NCBI RefSeq assembly: GCF_900109645.1
Contig: NZ_FOBG01000001.1
Coordinates: 930,001-994,000, forward strand
DNA length: 64,000 nucleotides
Direction of reading: 5' to 3'
Origin: Duganella sp. CF402
GTDB taxonomy: Bacteria > Pseudomonadota > Gammaproteobacteria > Burkholderiales > Burkholderiaceae_D
Part shown: positions 1 to 9,889 of the stretch, piece after piece
How the letters are laid out: every line of letters begins with the position of its first letter
Position numbering within the stretch: position 1 is the stretch's first letter
Notes under the pieces: generated by a model
Seen by the model: only the letters and a program-made list of their open reading frames with translations
What the model was told of the DNA's origin: nothing
Database searches by the model: none
Program-made: the position numbers and the translations under genes

Positions 1-1104
1 CACGCCGGAGAAGAAGCCGGCGCCAAGGTCTGCGCCCATGAAATGCAGCGCGGTCGCGGCCATGCCGTAGCCGGCTGCGATGCCGATGGCCGATCCGGCC
101 ACGCCCAGGCACAGGCCTTCGAGCAAAATCTGGCGCAGCAGGCGATGGCGGTCCATGCCCAGCACGCGCAGCAGCGCGAACTGGCTGCGGCGACGGATCA
201 CGGACAGCGCCTGCGTGGAGAACACGAGGAAGGCGCCGGTGAACAGCGCCACCAATGCCAGCACGGTCAGGTTGACCCGGTAAGCACGGCTCATGCCTTC
301 GTTGCGGTTGTTCTGTTCTTCGTCGTTGGGCTGATTGACGCGGAAGCGGCCGGGGTACTGGCGTTGCAGGTCCTGCTGCAGCTGGGCCTTGAAGGTTTCG
401 CGGTTGACGCCATCGCGCAGTTTGAGATCGATACGTGAAAGCTGGCCGAGTTTTTCGAAGCGCCATTGGGCGGCTCCGATATCCATCACGGCGATGCGCT
501 GGCCTGCGCGCGCGCCAGGCATTGGGCCGGCCACGCGCAGGGTGAGTTGATTGGTGCCGACTTGTAGCGCAATCGCGCCGTTCTTCGACTGCAGCCATTG
601 CTGGGCGGCGGGGGAGAGGAACAGGGCGTCGTCGGCGAGTGTGTCTTCAAGGCGGCCGTCAGCGGGCGTGCCTAGCAGGTCGGGCGAGACGTAGCTGGCG
701 CGGAAAGCGTCTACACCGATGATCTTGAGGGCGGTGCGCTGGCCGGGCACGGAGGCGTCGAATTCCAATACCGGCGAGGCGACCACCACGCCATCGCGCT
801 GCGCCAGTGTCGGGTAGATTGCTTCATCGAAGAACGCCTCGCTGCCGCGCACCTGGATGTCGGCGACGCCGGACAGGCTTTTCACAGCGGCCGAGAACTC
901 GTTGAAGGCGGCCGCGTTAATCAGATGGATGGCGAAGCCGAGCGAGATGCCGACCGCGATAGCGGCAATCGCCACCAGCGCCCGCACCGGATGTGTGCGC
1001 CACTCTCCCAGCAGGAGCCAGCGCGACAAGCGGCGCATCGACACGGAAGGCGCGCTCGCGATGGCCGGCGCGGGCGGCGTGGCTGGCGGCGCATGGACGT
1101 GCAT
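1..1104 (-). CDS. ABC transporter permease, FtsX/MacB type (truncated at window edge)
   Basis: The C-terminal end lies outside the window; 368 residues are visible. A membrane segment near residues 40-60 (HPVRALVAIAAIAVGISLGF) is followed by a long soluble, probably periplasmic domain of about 200 residues. A second membrane region (RVNLTVLALVALFTGAFLVFS) then leads into the typical FtsX cytoplasmic motif SVIRRRSQFALLRVLGMDR and a third helix. This is the layout of FtsX-like permeases, which couple an ATPase to lipoprotein or periplasmic substrate movement. The ATG overlaps the stop of the upstream DUF4124 gene as TGATG, which supports this start and suggests translational coupling. The substrate cannot be told, and the partner ATPase is not in view. 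Confidence 0.85.
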   Translation of the reverse strand, partial: MHVHAPPATPPAPAIASAPSVSMRRLSRWLLLGEWRTHPVRALVAIAAIAVGISLGFAIHLINAAAFNEFSAAVKSLSGVADIQVRGSEAFFDEAIYPTLAQRDGVVVASPVLEFDASVPGQRTALKIIGVDAFRASYVSPDLLGTPADGRLEDTLADDALFLSPAAQQWLQSKNGAIALQVGTNQLTLRVAGPMPGARAGQRIAVMDIGAAQWRFEKLGQLSRIDLKLRDGVNRETFKAQLQQDLQRQYPGRFRVNQPNDEEQNNRNEGMSRAYRVNLTVLALVALFTGAFLVFSTQALSVIRRRSQFALLRVLGMDRHRLLRQILLEGLCLGVAGSAIGIAAGYGMAATALHFMGADLGAGFFSGV

Positions 1105-1508
1105 CAGCGCGGGCACTCCAGCGCCATTGCTTCGCCGGCGCGATGGGCGCGCAGGCGGGCGGTTTCGGTGGCGGAGCCGGTGGCGCGGCGGGCGTCTTCG
1201 TCGGCCCAGCGTTTCTTCAGCTTGAGCTGATCGCACTTTTTGCGCTGCACGGCGGCGTCTTTTGCTTCGCGAGCGGCTTCGCGCTCCTCACGCTCTTCGC
1301 GCTTGAGCCGCGACTTCTGCAGCGTGTCGGCTTGCTTTTGCTGGTTGCGCAGTGCGGCGCCTGCGGCAGGATCGGCCGGCGGCGCGGCTGGCGTTTCCAG
1401 CACCACGCTGGCGCCGGCAGCGCAAGGCGAATCGCTGTAAGTGACCTTGCCGTCCACCGTACATTTGTAGACAGCGCCCGCCAGCGCCGCAACGATCAGG
1501 ATATTCAT
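1104..1508 (-). CDS. DUF4124 domain protein, probably exported
   Basis: A protein of 134 residues. It starts with a short hydrophobic stretch (MNILIVAALAGAV), then the DUF4124 signature YKCTVDGKVTYSDSPC with two cysteines, then an Ala/Lys/Arg/Glu-rich helical tail likely to form a coiled coil. DUF4124 domains are common in exported proteins of beta- and gammaproteobacteria, and their function is unknown. The frame can be extended five codons to a TTG at 1523 that overlaps the stop of the FAD oxidase gene, but the ATG at 1508 has a GAGG about 5-6 bases upstream and is preferred. It lies between two genes it overlaps or abuts, so it is probably in one operon with them. Confidence 0.75.
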   Translation of the reverse strand: MNILIVAALAGAVYKCTVDGKVTYSDSPCAAGASVVLETPAAPPADPAAGAALRNQQKQADTLQKSRLKREEREEREAAREAKDAAVQRKKCDQLKLKKRWADEDARRATGSATETARLRAHRAGEAMALECPR

Positions 1509-1519
1509 CTCAGCCTCGC

Positions 1520-2926
1520 TCAAAGGATTTTACCGGGATTCATAATACCCAGCGGATCCAAGGCCGCTTTGATGGCTCGCATCATATTGAGTTCTACCGG
1601 CGATTTATAGCGCGCCAATTCATTGCGCTTCAACGCACCGATGCCATGTTCTGCCGAAATCGAACCGCCGAACGCCGCCACGCTATCGTGCACCACGCGG
1701 TTGACCTGATCCTGATTCCGCAGGAAGTCCTCGTTCGACACGCCCGCCGGCGGCGCAACGTTGAAATGCAGGTTGCCATCGCCCAGATGGCCGAAGCACA
1801 CCAGCTGGCAGCCGGGGAAGGCCGCATCCAGCAACGGCTCGGTAGCCGCAATAAAGTCCGCAATGCGCGACACCGGCAGCGAAATATCGTGCTTGATGTT
1901 CTTGCCCGCCTTGGCCTGCGCCAGCGGAATATGCTCGCGCAGCTGCCACAAGCCAGCCGATTGCGCGACCGACGTCGCCACCACCGCATCATCGATCGCA
2001 GCGCGTTCCAGCGCTGCCCCGATGGCGCGTTCCAGCAGCCCGACCGCATGCTGCTCCGACTCGCTGCTCGACAATTCCAGCAGCACGTACTGCGCATGCG
2101 GCCCGGCGAAAGGACGCGGCAACTGTGGGAACTGCTGCGCCACCAGTTCAAGGCAGTAGCGCGACATCAGCTCAAAGCCGGTCAGGCTGGACCCGCAATG
2201 ATCTTGCATCAGCACCAGCAGCTGCTGCGCATGCGCAGGCGAGGGCAGCGCCGCCAGCGCCGTGATGCAGGCCTTGGGCTGCGGATAGAGCTTGAGCACC
2301 GCGCCGGTGATGATGCCCAGCGTGCCTTCCGCGCCGATGAACAGGTCGCGCAAATCGTAGCCGGTATTGTCCTTGCGCAGGCCGCGCAAGCCGCTCCAGA
2401 TCTCGCCCTGCGGCGTGACGATTTCCAGCCCGAGGCACAACTCGCGCGTGTTCCCGTAGCGCAGAACCGCAGTGCCGCCCGCATTGGTGGCGAGATTGCC
2501 GCCGATAGTGCAGCTGCCTTCCGCTGCCAGCGACAGCGGGAACAAGCAGCCCTCGGCGGCCGCCGCTTCCTGGATATGTTGAAGTATGCAGCCCGCATCC
2601 ACCGTCATGGTGCGGTTGACCGGGTCGACCTGGCGAATGCGGTTCAGCCGCGCCAGCGACAGCACCACCTGCGCGCCGCTGGCATCGGGCACGCTGCCCA
2701 GCACCAGTCCCGTATTGCCGCCTTGCGGCACCAGCCCTACGCGATGTTCGGCGCAAGCGCGCACCAGCGCCGCCACTTCCTCCACGGAACCGGGACGCAG
2801 CACCGCCAGCGCCTTGCCGGTAAAGCGTCCGCGCTGGTCGGTGAGGAAGGGCGCCATGCCGTCCGGCGTATCGAGCACATACTGCTCACCGATGGCGGCG
2901 CGGCATTGCGTGAGGAAGTCCATCAT
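1520..2926 (-). CDS. FAD-binding oxidase, GlcD/D-2-hydroxyacid dehydrogenase family
   Basis: A protein of 468 residues, the usual length for this family. An N-terminal FAD-binding type 4 (PCMH) domain carries the PQGGNTGLVLGSVP loop (about residues 67-81) and the AEGSCTIGGNLATNAGG segment. The C-terminal FAD-oxidase domain carries CFGHLGDGNLHFNV (about 375-390) and SAEHGIGALKR near the end. Relatives oxidise D-lactate, D-2-hydroxyglutarate or glycolate and pass electrons to a quinone or electron-transfer flavoprotein; the substrate here cannot be assigned from sequence. The start codon overlaps the stop of the DUF2069 gene (ATGA), so the two are probably coupled. A one-codon-later ATG (MM) is equally possible. 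Confidence 0.9.
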   Translation of the reverse strand: MMDFLTQCRAAIGEQYVLDTPDGMAPFLTDQRGRFTGKALAVLRPGSVEEVAALVRACAEHRVGLVPQGGNTGLVLGSVPDASGAQVVLSLARLNRIRQVDPVNRTMTVDAGCILQHIQEAAAAEGCLFPLSLAAEGSCTIGGNLATNAGGTAVLRYGNTRELCLGLEIVTPQGEIWSGLRGLRKDNTGYDLRDLFIGAEGTLGIITGAVLKLYPQPKACITALAALPSPAHAQQLLVLMQDHCGSSLTGFELMSRYCLELVAQQFPQLPRPFAGPHAQYVLLELSSSESEQHAVGLLERAIGAALERAAIDDAVVATSVAQSAGLWQLREHIPLAQAKAGKNIKHDISLPVSRIADFIAATEPLLDAAFPGCQLVCFGHLGDGNLHFNVAPPAGVSNEDFLRNQDQVNRVVHDSVAAFGGSISAEHGIGALKRNELARYKSPVELNMMRAIKAALDPLGIMNPGKIL

Positions 2927-3330
2927 TTAACCGTGTTGACCTTCACCTTTTCGAGCAGCTCCCTGGCCATCTTCCTGGCGGCGCGCTTGTAAGGACGGAG
3001 GTACAGCACCGCGCACACAAAGTACACGCAGACCACCGCCGCTTCGCCCCAGCCCAGCCAGGCCGACAGGCTGCCGGTGTCGCTCCATCCGCGCACCACG
3101 CCTTCGGTGAAGTAGAGCAGGATCATCATCGACGTCCACTGTAGCGTGTAGATATCGCGCTTGTAGACGCCGTACAGCGGCAGCAGCAGTGGCGCAGCCT
3201 TCAGCACCAGCCACGAACCGCCCGGTTTCAGCGGCGCCAGCACCATCTCCCACAACACACACCAGAGAATCAGTGTCACCAGGCTGCCCATCGCGCCCCA
3301 GTGAAAATATTTTTGCATTGTGGTTTCCAT
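2923..3330 (-). CDS. DUF2069 inner-membrane protein
   Basis: A protein of 135 residues with four predicted membrane helices (GSLVTLILWCVLWEMVL; WLVLKAAPLLLPLYGVY; SMMILLYFTEGVVRGW; GEAAVVCVYFVCAVLYL) and a basic C-terminal tail. The order and spacing match DUF2069, a small membrane family usually found beside wrbA in proteobacteria, as here. No function is established. Two near-adjacent starts exist (MET and MQK); the first, just after the wrbA stop, is used. It is probably cotranscribed with wrbA. Confidence 0.85.
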   Translation of the reverse strand: METTMQKYFHWGAMGSLVTLILWCVLWEMVLAPLKPGGSWLVLKAAPLLLPLYGVYKRDIYTLQWTSMMILLYFTEGVVRGWSDTGSLSAWLGWGEAAVVCVYFVCAVLYLRPYKRAARKMARELLEKVKVNTVK

Positions 3331-3335
3331 GACGC

Positions 3336-3978
<643 letters not shown>

Positions 3979-3999
3979 TGTTGTAATACGATACGCCCC

Positions 4000-5376
4000 A
4001 TGTACGAAAAATATCTCCAATGGTTTGCCCAGTATGTTGTCCGTAGCTGCAAAAGCGGCTGGGAGACAGCGCGTTCCCTGTCCTGGCCCGAAGTGCGGGA
4101 CCTGTTCCTGTTTGCTCATCGGCGCCTGCGCGAAGAGAGCCTGCCGCAGATCGCCGGCAGTCTGACCTTCACTACCGTGTTCGCGCTGGTGCCGCTGCTG
4201 ACCATCGCACTGGCGATATTCACCACCTTCCCGATGTTCACCACGCTGCGCCAGACGCTGGAAGCGTACTTCGCGCAGAGTGTGATGCCGAAATCGATTT
4301 CGGGCCCCATCCTTAACTACCTGACCATGTTCGCGGCCAAGGCCACGCGCTTGTCGGCGGTGGGGGCGGTGATGCTGATCGTGACTTCGATCGCGATGAT
4401 GAACCTGATCGAACGCGTCTTCAACCGCATCTGGCGCGTGCGCGGCCAGCGCAGCTGGAGCAAGCGTATCCTTGTCTACTGGGCCTTGATTACGCTCGGC
4501 CCTTTGCTGATCGGCGTGTCGCTGACGCTGTCCTCGCAAGTGTTCATGGCCACCAGCGATCTGGTCGGCCACGTGCCGGTGCTGGGGGCGCTGATCTACA
4601 CCGTGCTGTCGCTGGCGCTGACCACGGCCACCTTCACGCTGCTGTACGTGGCGGTGCCGAATCGCGATGTGGACTGGCGCGATGCGGCCTGGGGCGGATT
4701 GGTGGCCGGTCTCGCGTTCGAGCTGGCCAAGCGCGGCTTCGCGATTTTCATTACCCAGTTCCCGACCTATTCCAAGATCTACGGCGCGCTGGCGGCGGTA
4801 CCGCTGTTCCTGCTGTGGGTGTACTTATCGTGGCTGATCACCTTGTTCGGCGCCTTGCTGGTGGCCGCGCTGCCGGTGGTGAAGTACGAACGCTGGTGGC
4901 ACGAGGCGCAGCCGGGCGGCGAGTTTGTCGACGCGATGGCGATCCTCAAAGTGCTGCACGTGGCCTGCAAGTGCGGCGACACCGCCTTGGTCAGCGCCGG
5001 CCAGATCCGCGCCCGCACCCGCCTCGGCTTCGATGAAATGGACAATCTGCTGGAACGCATGATGGCGGAAGGCTGGGTGGGGCGTGTGGCGGTGGCCACG
5101 CCGCCGCGCGTCCAGTGGGGCAAGCGCGTGAGCGAGGGCTCCGACCACTGGGTCATCCTCGCCAACGTCGACAAGCTGACGCTGGCCGACGTCTACCGCT
5201 TGTTCGTCTTCGCCGGCATGCCGCTCAATGCCGGCGTGGTGGCGGACAGCGATGACGAACGCGACCTGCAAGCCGCGCACGACGCCGCGTCCCTCGCCCG
5301 TGAAGTGGAAAGCGCCGTCGAAGCAGGCCTCGGCAAGACCCTCGCCGACCACTTCGGTCCTATCGACTGCCGATAA
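4000..5376 (+). CDS. YihY/BrkB family inner-membrane protein
   Basis: A protein of 458 residues. The N-terminal half has about six membrane helices with the family segment HRRLREESLPQIAGSLTFTTVFALVPLLTIALA. Further signature motifs are the VLVYWALITLGPLLIGVSL region, YVAVPNRDVDWRDAAWGGLVAGLAFELAKRGF and YGALAAVPLFLLWVYLSWLITLFGALL. The C-terminal roughly 150 residues are soluble and resemble a winged-helix-like extension seen in many proteobacterial members. The family was once called ribonuclease BN in error; its role is unsettled. It is divergent from wrbA. The last 17 bases overlap the convergent alpha/beta hydrolase gene. Confidence 0.9.
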   Translation: MYEKYLQWFAQYVVRSCKSGWETARSLSWPEVRDLFLFAHRRLREESLPQIAGSLTFTTVFALVPLLTIALAIFTTFPMFTTLRQTLEAYFAQSVMPKSISGPILNYLTMFAAKATRLSAVGAVMLIVTSIAMMNLIERVFNRIWRVRGQRSWSKRILVYWALITLGPLLIGVSLTLSSQVFMATSDLVGHVPVLGALIYTVLSLALTTATFTLLYVAVPNRDVDWRDAAWGGLVAGLAFELAKRGFAIFITQFPTYSKIYGALAAVPLFLLWVYLSWLITLFGALLVAALPVVKYERWWHEAQPGGEFVDAMAILKVLHVACKCGDTALVSAGQIRARTRLGFDEMDNLLERMMAEGWVGRVAVATPPRVQWGKRVSEGSDHWVILANVDKLTLADVYRLFVFAGMPLNAGVVADSDDERDLQAAHDAASLAREVESAVEAGLGKTLADHFGPIDCR

Positions 5377-6055
5377 GTGCCAGCAGGGCCTCGTTGACGG
5401 CGTCGGCTTGCTCGGTCATCAAAGCGTGGCCGCTTGCTAGTGTGATGGTTTGGGCTTGCGGGATGGCAGCGGCGAGGGCGGATGCGGATTTGGGGGGCGT
5501 CATGACGTCGTTCGTGCCGAAGATGAACAGGGTGGGGCAGCGCAATAAAGCCGCTGCGGTTTGGCCGCCCGCGTAGTTGTTGCAGGCGGCTAGGTCGGTG
5601 TGCAGCAGTTGTTTGCCCGCGAGCCGCAGCATCAGCTGGCGCAGTGGTTCGGTGTCCGCATAGCCTGGGCTGTGCGACCACTTGGTGACCATGTTGATGG
5701 CTTTCGCTTCGTCGTCGCGCGCGGTGTCCAGCAGCGCATCGGCCACTTTCATCGGGTAGGTTGAGCCCAGCAGGGCGAGGTGCGTGACGCGTTGCGGCGC
5801 GCGGGATGCTGCTTCGAGCGCGATCAGGGAGCCCATGCTGTGGCCCACCAGCGCTGCCTGCGTGACGCCCGCCGCATCGAGCGCCGCCAGCAGCCATTCG
5901 GCCATCTCCGGTACGCTAGCCAGCGCCGGTGCGGTGTTGCCGTGGCCCGGCAGGTCCACCGCCAGCACCGGATAGCCGCGCTCCTTGAAATAGCTGCTTT
6001 GCGCCGCCCACACACGATGGTCGTTGAGGGCGCCGTGGATGAACACCAGCTGCAT
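5360..6055 (-). CDS. Alpha/beta hydrolase
   Basis: A protein of 231 residues with the complete alpha/beta hydrolase signature. It has the HGALNDHRVW oxyanion loop near the N-terminus, the nucleophile elbow GHSMGS (Ser about residue 81), an acidic residue in FIFGTNDVMTPP, and the catalytic His in SGHALMTEQ. The family includes esterases, C-C hydrolases and acyl-transfer enzymes; the substrate cannot be told. The start ATG has GGAGA upstream on the minus strand. A palindrome shared with the wrbA promoter (6099-6114) covers the -35 region of a TAGGAT-type -10 box (6084-6079). The 3' end overlaps yihY by 17 bases in convergent orientation. Confidence 0.85.
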   Translation of the reverse strand: MQLVFIHGALNDHRVWAAQSSYFKERGYPVLAVDLPGHGNTAPALASVPEMAEWLLAALDAAGVTQAALVGHSMGSLIALEAASRAPQRVTHLALLGSTYPMKVADALLDTARDDEAKAINMVTKWSHSPGYADTEPLRQLMLRLAGKQLLHTDLAACNNYAGGQTAAALLRCPTLFIFGTNDVMTPPKSASALAAAIPQAQTITLASGHALMTEQADAVNEALLALIGSR

Positions 6056-6098
6056 TGTCGTCTCCTGTTTTTGCGGCCATCCTACCGTGAAAACCAGC

Positions 6099-6114
6099 GT
6101 GGCAACAGTGCCAC
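6099..6114. promoter_or_regulatory. Second copy of the GTGGCA-N4-TGCCAC operator
   Basis: A perfect inverted repeat, GTGGCA-ACAG-TGCCAC, in the divergent gap between the alpha/beta hydrolase and the CBS gene. On the minus strand it ends 14 bases before TAGGAT (6084-6079), exactly the geometry of the wrbA promoter site at 3963-3978. Confidence 0.6.
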
Positions 6115-6242
6115 AACAATGTTATGTTTTGCTTATCCATATCACTGGCTTTTTTGCCGGGCATAGGCTACATTCGCAACAAAGGCTACAACAATTAGAA
6201 CTCCCATTCACAGAGCGTATATCAGCGGAAGGACGGCCCAAA

Positions 6243-6698
6243 ATGAAAGTATCGGAAATTCTCCAAGTTAAAGGCTCGATCCTTTACACCATCTCTCCAG
6301 ATCAACCCCTGGCCGATGCCGCCAACACGATGGCCGAGAAGGACATCGGTTCGCTGGTCGTCATGGAGTTCGGCGATCTGGTCGGCATGCTGACCTTCCG
6401 CGAAGTGCTGCGCGCGTTGCACGAGAACCAGGGCAATGTCGGCGCCGGCACGGTGCGCAAGCACATGGAAGACCACCCGATTACCGTCACGCCCGATACC
6501 GACGTCAACGAAGTGCGCCGCATCATGCTGGAAAAGCACGCGCGCTACCTGCCGGTGATGAACGCCAAGACCATTCTCGGCGTGATTTCCTTCTACGACG
6601 TGGCGCGTGCAGTGCTGGAAGCGCAAAGCTTCGAAAACCGCATGCTGAAAGCCTATATCCGCGACTGGCCGGCCGAAGCCGAGCAAGCTGCCGATTAA
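6243..6698 (+). CDS. CBS-domain protein
   Basis: A protein of 151 residues made almost entirely of two CBS motifs. The first runs from about residues 10-65 (ILYTISPDQPLADAANTMAEKDIGSLVVM...GMLTFREVLRAL), the second from about 76-135 (MEDHPITVTPDTDVNEVRRIMLEKHARYLPVMN...GVISFYDVARAV). Paired CBS motifs form a Bateman module that binds adenine nucleotides and acts as an energy sensor. There is no catalytic domain, so it probably regulates a partner. The ATG at 6243 has GGAAGGA upstream; the frame stays open further upstream but without family similarity. An intrinsic terminator follows. Confidence 0.9.
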   Translation: MKVSEILQVKGSILYTISPDQPLADAANTMAEKDIGSLVVMEFGDLVGMLTFREVLRALHENQGNVGAGTVRKHMEDHPITVTPDTDVNEVRRIMLEKHARYLPVMNAKTILGVISFYDVARAVLEAQSFENRMLKAYIRDWPAEAEQAAD

Positions 6699-6721
6699 CC
6701 GAGTTCCTTCGGCAAAATCAG

Positions 6722-6756
6722 GGCGCTACCGGGTCTCCGGCAGCGCCTTTTTTTTT
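6722..6756 (+). terminator. Intrinsic terminator of the CBS gene
   Basis: The stem GGCGCT-A-CCGG / CCGG-C-AGCGCC with loop GTCT (6722-6747) is followed by nine T. Confidence 0.9.
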
Positions 6757-7097
6757 GTTGGCTTGGGTGATGTTTTATTGCAACATGAATAATTATTGAT
6801 TTTTATTTATTTTGCCGTTGTAAAATTGCGACGTTTTATTTTATGAAAATATTCCACGTAAAGGAATTAAATTTCGTGGAAATTAAAATTAACCGAACAC
6901 ATGATCGTTGTTGAATATTTCATTCACAAATGTATCAAACTGTGTCGCGTTCCCGCGATAATAAGTTTATCGAAGAGCAAACGCTGCCCCTTCGACCACT
7001 GAACTACCAGGTTGTTGTGCTTTGCCCCAGCCGATGTTGCCAGTTGTCTGGGATGGACCGTCTTGCTCTCGATTTTTATGTCATCTCGGGAGTATTA
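6757..7097 (+). other. AT-rich leader region of the TonB receptor
   Basis: These 340 bases hold no convincing gene. The first half is strongly AT-rich compared with the rest of the window. It contains an inverted repeat TTCCACG (6852-6858) / CGTGGAA (6875-6881) with a 16-base spacer. An open frame upstream of the receptor runs through the second half from 6930 but looks non-coding and lacks a signal-like start. Regulatory sequence is the likely content; no confident -35/-10 pair was found. Confidence 0.5.
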
Positions 7098-9863
7098 ATG
7101 GTATTGCAAGAAAAAATTGGCGTGCGCTCGGTGCGTGTTGCCCTGAGCCTGTTGGCCGGTTCGGCCGTGTTTGCTGGTCACGCTTATGCGGACGAGCAGA
7201 TCCAGAAAGTTGAGATCACCGGTTCGGCGATCAAACGTATCAACGTCGAAGGCGCACTGCCAGTGCAGCGCCTGACGCAAGAGCAGATCGCCAAGACCGG
7301 CGCCGCCACCGTGGCCGACCTGATCCAGGCGCTGCCTTCGATGCAAGGTTTCACCATTGCCGCTGTTGCAGCCGGCTCCAACTCGGGCGGCCGTGTGTCC
7401 GCTTCGATCCACAACATCGGCGAAAGCTACACCCTGGTGCTGCTGAACGGCCGCCGCATCGCGCCGCAAGGCTCGGGCTCCGCGATCAACCTGAACGCCA
7501 TTCCGATGAGCGCGGTTGAGCGCGTCGAAATCCTGACCGACGGCGCTTCGGCCCTGTACGGCTCGGACGCGATTGCCGGCGTGATCAACTTCATCCTGAA
7601 GAAAAACCTGCAAGGCGGCTCGATCGAAGCCACCCTGTCCCAGCCTGGCAAGAGCCACGCCGGCGACAGCAGCAACTTCAGCGCCACCTACGGCTTCGGC
7701 GACCTGGAAGAGAACCGCTACAACGTCATGCTGTCGATGCGTCACGACGAGCAAAGCCAGGTCAAAGCGACCGACCGTTCGTTCGCCAACACCTCGTTCC
7801 GTCCATTCAGCTGGAACGGCAACAACTACATCTGGGACCGTTCGAGCAACTCCTCGGTCCCGGGCAACGTGACCGCCACCTACAAGGACGGCAAGTCCCC
7901 GACCTCGACCTCGTCGGTCGCCTTCAACCCGTACTTCAACGTCAACGGCAACTGCGGTCCGATGCAGCGTCCGCAGTACGCTAATAACGCGACCGCGCAG
8001 AACTGCGGCTTCGATTCGACCGCCACCATCGAGATCGTGCCGGAAAGCCGTCGTGACAGCCTGTTCGGCAAAGCCACCTGGCGCGCCACCGACAGCATCG
8101 ACGTGTTCGCTGAAGCGGCGTACTCGCGCTATGACCTGACCGCGCGTATCGCACCGAACACCGCCTCGATCTCGGTGGCCAAGGGTTCGAACCTGTACAA
8201 CAACTACGTCCGTCCCTACCTGAGCGACTTCCAGGACGCCAACCTGACTGCGGCCGTCATCAACTACCGTACCTACGACTGGGGCACCCGCAACAGCCAG
8301 ACCATCACCGAGTCGAAAAACTTCGTGGTCGGCGCGGAAGGCGAGATCGGGTCGTGGAATTTCGGCACCGGCCTGACCTGGTCGCAGAACTCGATCGACG
8401 AGCGCTATAAAGGCGGCTACATCAAGAACGCCGATTTCCGCAGCATGCTGGCCAATAACCAGTTCAACCCGTTCCTGCCAGCTGGCCAGCAAAGCGATGC
8501 CACCAAGACGCTGATCGCCAACTCGGTCTTCAACGGTTCGATCCGCGAAGCGTCGACCACCCTGAAGGGGATCGATGCGCACGCCTCGCGTGAAGTGTTC
8601 CAGCTGCCGGCCGGCGCAGTCCAGGTTGCAGTGGGCGGCGACTACCGCAACTACCACTACAAGCAGACCCCGAACGCCACCTCGTCGGACATTTACGGTT
8701 TCAGCACCTCGGCTGCCTACGACATGGAGCGGAACAACTACGGCGTGTTCGGCGAGCTGAACGTGCCAGTGGTGAAGTCGCTGGACGTCACCGCCGCTGC
8801 GCGTTACGACGCCATCGAAGCGGTGAAGAACAACCTGGCGAACCGCGACATGGGCCAGAAGGAAACGGCCAACACGTACAAAGTGTCGGCCCGTTGGCAG
8901 CCTACCCAGTCGTTCCTGCTGCGCGGTTCCTACGGCACCGGCTTCAAGGCGCCTTCGATGCTCGATATCGGCCAGCCGCTGGTGGCTGCCGGCTTCACCT
9001 CGGCATCGTACCCTTGCCCGGTCAATCTGGCTGCGGAAAACCAGGCCTACTGCCGCGCCGGCAGCAGCCAGTACTACGTGGTTTCGGGCGGCAACGAAAA
9101 CCTGAAGCCAGAGAAGTCGAAGCAGTACACCGTCGGCTTCCGCTTCGAGCCGAGCACCACCTGGTACGTCCAGGCTGACCTGTGGGATGTGAAGATCCGC
9201 GACGCCGTGTCGTCGGTGTCGGAAGCGCAGATCTTCAATGATCCAGTGCAGTTCCGCCAGCTGTTCACCACCTTCGTGAACCCAGGCAGCGGCCAGACCG
9301 AGTGGGCCAAGAAGACCCTGTCGATCAACATCGGCCAGACCCACAATCAGGGTATTGACTGGGAAACCGGCTACCGCCACAAGTTTGGCTTCGGCACCTG
9401 GACCAACACCCTGAACGGCACCTATCTGATGAAATCGGATTACACCGAACCGGGCAGTGCGGACAAATGGACCAACAGCATGAACACCTTCGGGATCGAC
9501 GATAACGTCGCCTTCCGCAACGTGGTTCGCCTGTCGAGCGCCCTGGAAACCGGCGCGTTCTCGAACTCGCTGATCGTCAACTACCGTAACGGCTACACCG
9601 ATGCGAAAGCGACCGCTTACAACCTGGCGACCCTGAAGAGCGAAACCCTGCGTATCCACGTGCCGTCGTACATGACCTTCGACTGGCAAGGCAAGTGGCA
9701 AGTCAGCAAAGTGCTGGCGCTGCGCGCTGGCGTGAAGAACCTGGCTGACCGCAATCCACCGCTGTCGCTGCGTTCGTCGTCGGGCCACCAGGTTGGCTAC
9801 GATCCACGCTACGCCGATCCAATGGGCCGCACCTTCTACATGACCGGCAACTACAGCTTCTAA
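7098..9863 (+). CDS. TonB-dependent receptor
   Basis: An outer-membrane receptor of 921 residues. The signal peptide is residues 1-31 (VRVALSLLAGSAVFAGHAYA). A TonB-box-like stretch QKVEITGSAIKR follows, then the plug (about 50-175) with LVLLNGRRIAPQGSGSAINLNAIPMSAVERVEILTDGASALYGSDAIAGVINFILKK. The remainder is the beta-barrel, with the GSYGTGFKAPSM and NENLKPEKSKQYTVGFRFEP motifs, ending in aromatic TGNYSF as required for barrel assembly. This NGRR/GSDA subfamily in Oxalobacteraceae and Xanthomonadaceae often imports oligosaccharides or other nutrients; the ligand is unknown. The ATG at 7098 follows CGGGAG and fits a signal peptide, so the longer upstream frame is not used. A terminator follows. 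Confidence 0.93.
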   Translation: MVLQEKIGVRSVRVALSLLAGSAVFAGHAYADEQIQKVEITGSAIKRINVEGALPVQRLTQEQIAKTGAATVADLIQALPSMQGFTIAAVAAGSNSGGRVSASIHNIGESYTLVLLNGRRIAPQGSGSAINLNAIPMSAVERVEILTDGASALYGSDAIAGVINFILKKNLQGGSIEATLSQPGKSHAGDSSNFSATYGFGDLEENRYNVMLSMRHDEQSQVKATDRSFANTSFRPFSWNGNNYIWDRSSNSSVPGNVTATYKDGKSPTSTSSVAFNPYFNVNGNCGPMQRPQYANNATAQNCGFDSTATIEIVPESRRDSLFGKATWRATDSIDVFAEAAYSRYDLTARIAPNTASISVAKGSNLYNNYVRPYLSDFQDANLTAAVINYRTYDWGTRNSQTITESKNFVVGAEGEIGSWNFGTGLTWSQNSIDERYKGGYIKNADFRSMLANNQFNPFLPAGQQSDATKTLIANSVFNGSIREASTTLKGIDAHASREVFQLPAGAVQVAVGGDYRNYHYKQTPNATSSDIYGFSTSAAYDMERNNYGVFGELNVPVVKSLDVTAAARYDAIEAVKNNLANRDMGQKETANTYKVSARWQPTQSFLLRGSYGTGFKAPSMLDIGQPLVAAGFTSASYPCPVNLAAENQAYCRAGSSQYYVVSGGNENLKPEKSKQYTVGFRFEPSTTWYVQADLWDVKIRDAVSSVSEAQIFNDPVQFRQLFTTFVNPGSGQTEWAKKTLSINIGQTHNQGIDWETGYRHKFGFGTWTNTLNGTYLMKSDYTEPGSADKWTNSMNTFGIDDNVAFRNVVRLSSALETGAFSNSLIVNYRNGYTDAKATAYNLATLKSETLRIHVPSYMTFDWQGKWQVSKVLALRAGVKNLADRNPPLSLRSSSGHQVGYDPRYADPMGRTFYMTGNYSF

Positions 9864-9889
9864 TCAGCTGACTGTCGCCTGACATGCAC

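Noticed and set aside
7095..9788. An 897-codon minus-strand frame opposite the TonB receptor
   Set aside because: It is low-complexity Arg/Val/Gly-rich, with no domain, and the plus frame encodes a full receptor.
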